Part shown: one piece after another, positions 57,640-64,000 of the stretch
Numbering within the stretch: position 1 is the first letter of the stretch
Layout of the letters: every line of letters starts with the position of its first letter
NCBI RefSeq assembly: GCF_018320785.1
Contig: NC_054876.1
Span: 8,124,707 to 8,188,706 of the forward strand
Length of the DNA: 64,000 nucleotides
DNA from: Cheilinus undulatus
Taxonomy: Eukaryota; Chordata; Actinopteri; Labriformes; Labridae
Direction of reading: 5' to 3'
Notes under the pieces: model-generated
The model's input: only the letters and a program-made list of their open reading frames with translations
What the model was told of the DNA's origin: nothing
Databases searched by the model: none
Translations under genes and position numbers: made by a program

Positions 57640-60600
57640 CAGTCACCTATAGCCTGAAGTATGAACACTCAGAGGAAGTTTGAAGTGCTCCCCCACCCTC
57701 TTAACCGAGCACATAGCTAAGAGAAAAGCTGTCTTATGTGACAGAAGTTTAAGGGATGTCTGTTCTAGTGGTTCATATGGGGCCCCAGCTTATGACCTCA
57801 ACATCCAGAGGGAGGTCCCATGATGGTGCTCTCAGACACCTGCCAGGTCATAGCCGGCTGGCTCCTTTGAGAAACTGGGACACTAGAGGGTGCTTCCCCA
57901 TAGAAAGACCCCCTACCAGCTCATGAAACACAGAGATGGCTGTGCTGTGAACCCTCAGGGTGTTAGCCGCCCTCCCCGACTCCAGGAGAGACTGGAGGAA
58001 GTGGAGCACAGAGGCCAGAGGGCAGGTGACAAGGTCTAGTTCTCTGTCCTGGCACCAAGAAGAGAACAGCTTCCATCTCTGTTGGTAATTAGTTCGTGTG
58101 GAAGGTGCCCTGGCATTGTTTGTGGTCTCCAAGACAGCCTCACTCAGATCCTGAGAGGCGGACTGAGGAGGGGCCAGGCCCACAGCTGTAAGATAGCTGG
58201 GTTTGGATGCCAGATTTGTCCCGCTGCCTCAGAGAGAAGATCTGCCCTGAGTGGAAGAGGGCAGGGTCTGCTGTGCACGAGACGATCTATCAACAGAACC
58301 CTTCATATTACTCATATTGCTATCAACAGAACCCTGTAAGCCTCCTGACTGACCCTGGTCAGTGCATGGGGCATCAAGGGTAGTGGAGGAAAAGCGTACA
58401 GTAACCCTTACGGCCACTCATGAGACTGTGCATCCAGGGCCAAGGGCCCGCTCGGATAAGTCAGGGAGAACCACTTCTCCCTTTCCTGTGACGCAAAGAG
58501 ATCGACCTGCGGTACACCAAAGTGAGCCCACAACCCTGTCACTACTTGTGGGTGTAATCTCCATTCTCCTGGGAGTGGCCCAACCTGAAGGGGAGATCTG
58601 CACCCCTGTTCAGGACCCCTGGTATATGAACCGCTCTGAGGGAGGCCAGGCGTGGGAAGGCCCAGAACAGCAGACTCTGAGCCACCTTGAGACATTGGCG
58701 AGACTTCGTACCCCCTAGATGATTTATATGATACACAGTGGCAGAGCTGTCTGTCCTCACAAGAATGTGCCTGCCATTTTTGAATGGTAACACGGCTCTT
58801 AGGGCCAGATGAACAGCCCTGAGCTCCAGCACACTGATGTGTTTGTTGTCCCACGGGGGTCTCCAAAGACCCCTCAGCATCCTGCCTTCCCACACTTCCC
58901 CCCAACCAGTGCGGGAAGCATCTGTTGATACAAGTGTCTGCCTGGAAGGCAGGTTTCCCAGGGGGACTCCCCCCGTAAGTGTTTTGTAACTCCGCCATGG
59001 ACGCAAAACTCTCAAACATGCCTGTGTTACACAGAGTTTCACATGCCTGTCCCTGTGTGGGTGTAGTTTGAAGGCATTCAGCCACCATTGGAGAGGCTGG
59101 GCCCTGAGAAGACCTAGTGGAACAACAACCACTGCTGCTGAGATCAGCCCCAACAGTCTCTGAAAACGGATCAGTTCTATGCATCTGCCTGCACCAAATG
59201 AGCGAAGGGTCCCAAGGATCTTGGTTACCCTCTGGGGGGTTAGAGATGCCTTCATTGTGACTGAGTTCAGACACAAACCCAAAAAGACTGTTTCCTGTCG
59301 GGGCTCTAGGTTCCTTTTCTCCAAGTTTACCTTGAAGCCGAGTGACTAAATGTGGGTCAGGACCTTCTCTGTGTCCTGTATGACCTATTCACGAGAAGCA
59401 GCACAGATCAGCCAATCTTCGAGATATGGCATGATCTTCAGCCCTGCCCCTTGAAGTGGTAGCAGGGCAGCCGCGACCACTCTTGTGAAGACTGTTGGTG
59501 ACAGAGAGAGGCCAAACGGGAGGACTTTGAATTTGTAGACTTGGCCTTGAAAAGCAAACCTGAGAAACTGCCGATGCTCCACAAAGATAGGGATGTGAAA
59601 ATATGCATCTTTGAGATCAATAGTGGTAAACCATTCCCCTGGCTCCACTGAGTCCAGGATATGCCTTGTGTGTAGCATCTTGAAAGGTAAAACCTTCATG
59701 TAAACGTTCAGGTGCCTGAGGTCTAGGATGGGGCGAAGCTGTGATTTTTTTGGCCAGAATCCTTGCCTGGATTGGGTCCTTTACTGTTGTCATACAGACC
59801 CTGGAAAAAGGTGGGGGCCACCGCTGAAATTGAAGTCTGTAACCTCTTGTGACTTTTGCTAGAACCCAAGGGTCTGAGACAGTCTTCTCCCAACTGTCCA
59901 GGCGCAGCTGGGCATGAACCCCTGTGGTGGCCCCACCAATCCTATGCAGAGGCCCCCTTGGACCCTGACCCCTTGGGGGGCCGCCTCTGTTGGGGAGCCC
60001 CCTTTGATGTGAATCTGGGCTGAAAGGGGTGTCACTGACCTGCCGGGTGCTGCCTTGGCGCCCCCTGGCGTCTAAGTGCACGCTGAACGCACTCCCTAGT
60101 TTGCACAGACTGTTCTGCTTTGTCCAGCACACTTTGTGAATCAGTGTGAAACACTGTCCCTGCTGGGGTGCACTGCTAGGCGCATTCCAAGCCTGCTTCA
60201 ACATCTGACAATAGTCCCCTGCTGCCAGGATAGCCACTGAGGGTCTGGCTTGCGAAATTCCTGTCCAGACGCCCTCTGCTGGACTTGGGGTTTCCACTGG
60301 GGTTGTCAACCCCACAATCTTAGCAGCACTGAGAACCCTTGAGACCACAAAGAGGGACTAGATTCTTCAATAACGTCATCTACAGACACAGACCCCTCCT
60401 GGTGAGATGAGTTACCCTGCATGTCCTCAATAGGGTCTGGATGCCCCTCTTCCTCCAGAAGGGAACCTTGGGCGTAGAGGGATATGGAATCTGGGTGGAC
60501 CACAGATGGTTCCTGATATGCAGGCAGGTGTGCAGGGGAAACCCCCTCAGAATGACCTGCTTCAGCTGGGGCTGCGTTCTGAGAGCGGGCCTCAATTCTG

Positions 60601-60985
60601 GCCACTCTGTCAGGCCCTGGATGGCAGCCAATATCTGTAGCTGTGTGTCCTGCGTATCCTCAGGGGGATGGGCAGGGCTGAGCGGTGGAGGAGTTGTACT
60701 CACACGAGATCGCTTCTTGTCATGCTCATGGGAATGCCCGCCCTGACGTTTGTGTTAAAGGCCGTTAAGTTTACACCACTTTTTCCTACTATGTGTAGGG
60801 GAGAAAGGAACTACAGCTTGGAGGGAATGCCCCCCCCCAGCCTGGCCGTCCAAGCCCTCTCCTCCAGGGGTAAGTCAGTTGCTGCAAGGCAAGGGTTTTC
60901 GACATCATCTAGGAGATGAGCTCTGCCCAAACAAGAGGGACACTCATGATGGCCATCACAAGCAACGTGGATTCTGTGCCTCTCC
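57640..60985 (-). mobile_element. DIRS-type tyrosine-recombinase retrotransposon, decayed
   Basis: On the minus strand, 5' to 3': a gag-like region (Cys/His-rich CDGHHECPSCLGRAHL near 60960) in several frames. The reverse transcriptase has IDLKDAYFHIPIF near 59600, KVLPFGLSLSP and a catalytic box YLEDW at 59412-59426, where DIRS elements normally have YLDDW. The RNase H has STDASRTGWG, LELRAVHLAL and RTDSSATVYHIN. A tyrosine recombinase N-terminal domain (58183-57848) continues in a shifted frame to LAMCSVKRVGEH (57691-57717), the site of its first catalytic Arg. The rest of the recombinase and the terminal repeats are missing. Multiple frameshifts and stops make it inactive. Confidence 0.88.
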
Positions 60986-60989
60986 ACTC

Positions 60990-61613
60990 TACAAGATCCC
61001 AGAGGCTTCCAGCCTTCCACATTGCTTGAAGTCCAGTGTGAAGTTTCCACAGTCATCGATGATTTGGGCTGCCATGCCAGGGCATCTGCTGGTGTTGGTC
61101 CACTATGTTTTCTGAAGTCCACAGTCAGCGCAGCCATCTTCCAGGACATTTAAGAGCACTTCATGCTTCCTTCTGCTGACAAGCTTTATGGATATGCTGA
61201 TTTCATTTTCCAGCAGGACTTGGCACCTGCCCACACTGCCAAAGGTACCAAAAGCTGGTTCAATGACCATGGTGTTACTGTGCTTGACTGGCCAGCAAAC
61301 TGGCCTGATCTGAACCCCATAGAGAATCTATGAGGTATTATCGAGAGGAAGACGAGAGACACCAGACCCAACAATGCAGATGACCTGAAGGCTGCTATCA
61401 AAGCAACCTAGGCTTCCATTATACCAGCCACAGGCTGATTGCCTCCATGCCACGCTGCATAGATGCAGTAATTCATGCAAAAAAATAAAGGCCTGAAATA
61501 TTTCACTCTATTTGTAACAAGTCTATATAATATATGGGTTTCACCTTCAGAAAAGAGTGACAAAAATATCAGACTTTTTCATGATATTCTAATTTTTTGA
61601 GATGTACCTGTAG
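60990..61613 (+). mobile_element. Tc1-like transposase 3' part
   Basis: Pieces in order: SSVKFPQSSMIWAAM, DILEHFMLPSADKLYG (one frame change), FIFQQDLAPAHTAKGTKSWF and WPANWPDLNPIENL followed by a stop where Trp is usual. The right terminus ATTTTTTGAGATGTACCTGT ends near 61613. The N-terminal part is missing; the left end abuts the DIRS element. Confidence 0.8.
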
Positions 61614-61849
61614 ATGAGTTAAAATGACTGTACAACATCTTCAGAAGTTCATTTGTTGTTGCACCGATTAGCACTTATTATATCCTGAATGCTGTCAGCA
61701 CTCTTTTTCTGTGTGATTAAGTTCTGTCACACTGGTCTTATTTTATTAAGAAAAAAAATAAAACAATTCAAAGTGCATTCATTGTATTTGTCAAATTTAA
61801 TAGATTGTTACATTGTTAAAATTGCATTTTATTTGGTAAACAGTGCTTA

Positions 61850-62030
61850 TGACTTGTAGGGACTCGAAAATTTCAAGCCTATGATTTCGGACTCGATTCA
61901 ACTTATCTTGTCTTTACTTGAGACTTTACTTGGACTTGCACATCTTTACTTGAGACTTGACTCGAGACTTGGGATTAAAGACTTGAGACTTACTTGAGAC
62001 TTGCAAAACAATAACTTTCTCCCACCTCTG
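61850..62030. mobile_element. ACTTGAGACTTG-type repeat with hAT-like right end
   Basis: The words GACTTGAGACTTACTTGAGA and CTTTACTTGAGACTTGACTC recur. The segment ends CTCCCACCTCTG, an inverted CAGAGGTGGGAG-type hAT terminus. The left terminus was not found. Confidence 0.45.
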
Positions 62031-62593
62031 CTATATGCCCTCGGGCCAGCCTCCTAAGGTCAGTCACGTGACTTTGTTGATATTATGGTCTCGAGATAGG
62101 TAGAAGGATGGCTTCATTCATTCATCCATGGTTACACCATTGTGATGGTCTGAGTGAGGTCGAAATAGATCGTCTGTTGTGGCTCAGACATGTACTTTTA
62201 AGTCAAGTTTTCACTCAGTAGGTGAGGTGAGGACTGTCTTTCTGGACTCTGCACTCATCCTAGGTTGGGTGAAATAATCTAAGGGTCTGATCAGATATTG
62301 TGGACAACAGGTTGCCATTTTAAAGCCATAAACAGTGGTGCTGAACGAATGTTACTGATGAATATTGCAGTCTTGTAAATTTAGCATCAGTGGGTCTTAA
62401 AAACATTAAAAATGAGAAAGAAAAAAATGCAAGAACAGCATGACTGACCTGTTTAGATTACTTGCAAATAAATCCTGTCTAAAGTGTAGCTAATTAAGCC
62501 ATACTCTGAGTGAGGGTATCTGAACATCCAAGAAATGATGTCTGGCCCTCGGTTTTCTGTCCCTGAAAAATGTTGGCCCCCAGGAAAAACTAA

Positions 62594-62705
62594 TTGAGGA
62601 CCCCTGCTCTAGACTCTGGGACTTTGATTTCCAAAATTGTCTTTCATCTGAAAATAAGACTTTGGACCACTGGGTAACAGCAAAGTTCTTCTCCTTCTTC
62701 TTCTT
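62594..62705 (-). mobile_element. Tc1-like transposase remnant
   Basis: The minus strand reads KNFAVTQWSKVLFSDERQFW, matching the first catalytic block (WSKVLFSDES) of Tc1 transposases. Only this block survives. Confidence 0.6.
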
Positions 62706-62739
62706 AGGCCCTATGTTCTTCAGCCTCCGAATCTGGGGC

Positions 62740-63215
62740 CTCAAGGTCTCCTCCCAGCTGTATGTGCCCAGAAAACCTCCAAATGGAGGAAGAGGGCATC
62801 CTGATCAGATGCCCGAACTACCACAACTGGCTGCTTTCAATACAAAGGAGCAGCAGCTCTACTCCTAGTTCCCTCCAGAAGTCTGAACTCCTCACCCTGT
62901 CTCTAAGGCTGAGCTTAGACATCCTTATTTCAGCTGCTTGTACCTGCTGTCTCATTTTTTGGTCATTACCCAGAGTTCATGACCATAGGTGAGGGTTGGG
63001 AAGAAGATTGGCCAGTAATTCAAAAGTTTTGCCTTGTGGCTCAGTTCCCTCTTTGCCACAGTGGGCCGGCACATTGCCTGCAAAACTGCTGACGCTTTAC
63101 CAATCCGCCTGTCAATCTCACACTCCCTTCTACCCTCCCTCGAACTGAACAAGACCCCGAGACTCCTTCACCTGAGGCAGAGACCCACTCCCCACCCAAA
63201 CTTGCTTACTACAAG
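62740..63215 (-). mobile_element. Non-LTR retrotransposon ORF2 3' fragment
   Basis: On the minus strand: EIDRRIGKASAVLQAM, KRELSHKAKLLNYW, TLTYGHELWVM, then after a stop and frame changes, LSLRDRVRSSDF and WFGHLIRMP. This is the C-terminal end of a LINE reverse-transcriptase protein very common in fish. I cannot fix the clade (I/Nimb-like or related). It abuts the Tc1 remnant. Confidence 0.7.
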
Positions 63216-64000
63216 TTTCAAAAGCTGACCAGAGACAAGCCAGAGTGTCAGAAGCTTGCAAGGAGGTGAGCATGACTGGTAACGATTTGCATACACTGAA
63301 ATAAACACGTCAAGGCCCAATTCACTGGGCTTTCCCAGACCCAGCCGTTTCTCCCGGCAGACCTGCAAACAGCTACCACATGGCAGCTTGCAGCCAAATC
63401 AGTCTCACCCAAGTGTGGCCCTTTCACATTAATATGATATTAAAAAAAAAAAAAGAGTGAAAATTTCTCCAGCTTGTGTTTACCATTGACCTTATCTCAG
63501 GCATCTAACTGAAAAGTTATTAGAAGGTCCCGTAGACTTTGACATGTTGGAACTGGGAGAGATAAAAGGTTTAAGACTCCTGACTGCAACACTCTTCATT
63601 ATCAAACACTATCATTAAGAGATTATTTACATTGTTCTTATGATATGGGAAGAACAGAAACCTGTTGGTCCAGCTTGTGTAACAGATATAGACTGCCACA
63701 AACACTCTCTGTACCTGTATGACATGTTTGAGTATAAGTTCTAACCTATGACATCTTTACCCTCCCTTTAATGTTTAAGGTGGTGCATAAGTAACGCAAG
63801 TTTAACAGCTTCAATCAAAGGCACAGTTCAGACAACAAGGTGGGTTGAAATGCACAACTGTTTGCGACAGGCCACTCTACAGGAAGCCCTCCTTGATCTC
63901 ATCCTCAGTCTGATCTGTACACTGTCTGATCTGACTGATTTTACATCGTTTTAAAGCAAAAATCAAACTGTACACCAACAATACCGCATGTCACTTTTTC
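63216..64000. other. Window end, nothing recognised
   Basis: An A run near 63440. No exon 2 of the fourth MMP gene and no transposon that I can support. If that gene is complete, this is still its intron 1. Confidence 0.4.

Noticed and set aside
52669-64000. Search for exon 2 of the fourth MMP gene
   Set aside because: No PRCG-type cysteine switch or following GTRAGT donor in any frame; only transposons and unassigned sequence were seen.

Overview
The window reads as vertebrate, very probably teleost fish, nuclear DNA. It has multi-exon genes with GT-AG introns, AT-rich introns, and a dense load of fish-type transposons: Tc1-like, hAT-like, Harbinger-like, DIRS, L2-type LINE and tRNA-derived SINEs. 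There are no prokaryotic features. All host coding sequence that I can support belongs to a tandem cluster of secreted matrix metalloproteinases (MMPs), and every gene is on the + strand.

Layout. (1) 509-2225: last five exons (hinge plus hemopexin domain) of a collagenase-3-like MMP whose first five exons lie upstream of the window. (2) 11852-22539: a complete ten-exon collagenase-3 (MMP13)-like gene, 473 codons. Its upstream region has an ETS/PEA3 site, an AP-1 site and a TATA box in the usual MMP order. (3) 25352-47385: a second complete ten-exon MMP, 508 codons, more divergent, with a long Pro/Gln-rich hinge and an altered cysteine-switch motif. Intron 1 (11 kb) contains an L2-type LINE, and introns 5 and 7 contain well-delimited transposons. 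(4) 52570-52668: an exon 1 identical over 99 bases to exon 1 of gene 3, inside a diverged segmental duplication of its 5' region. The rest of this fourth gene is not in the window, or was never copied.

The proteins would act outside the cell as zinc endopeptidases. Each has a signal peptide, a propeptide with a cysteine switch, a catalytic domain with the HExGHxxGxxH zinc site and Met-turn, a hinge, and a four-bladed hemopexin domain closed by a Cys-Cys bond. Nothing in the window suggests another host gene.

The remaining sequence is repeats. 57640-60985 is a decayed DIRS-type retrotransposon on the minus strand. 31240-36298 is a broken L2-type LINE. About a dozen Tc1-like fragments, several hAT-like elements (two with exact 8-bp target duplications), a Harbinger-like MITE and a retroposed poly(A) insertion could be delimited. 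The least familiar item is a four-copy family with TAACC...GGTTA ends and 9-bp target duplications that carries a short stretch resembling the N-terminus of a RecQ-like helicase. One copy sits inside a SINE in intron 7 of gene 3. Also notable are degenerate short-unit tandem arrays, at least one of them inside a hAT-like element.
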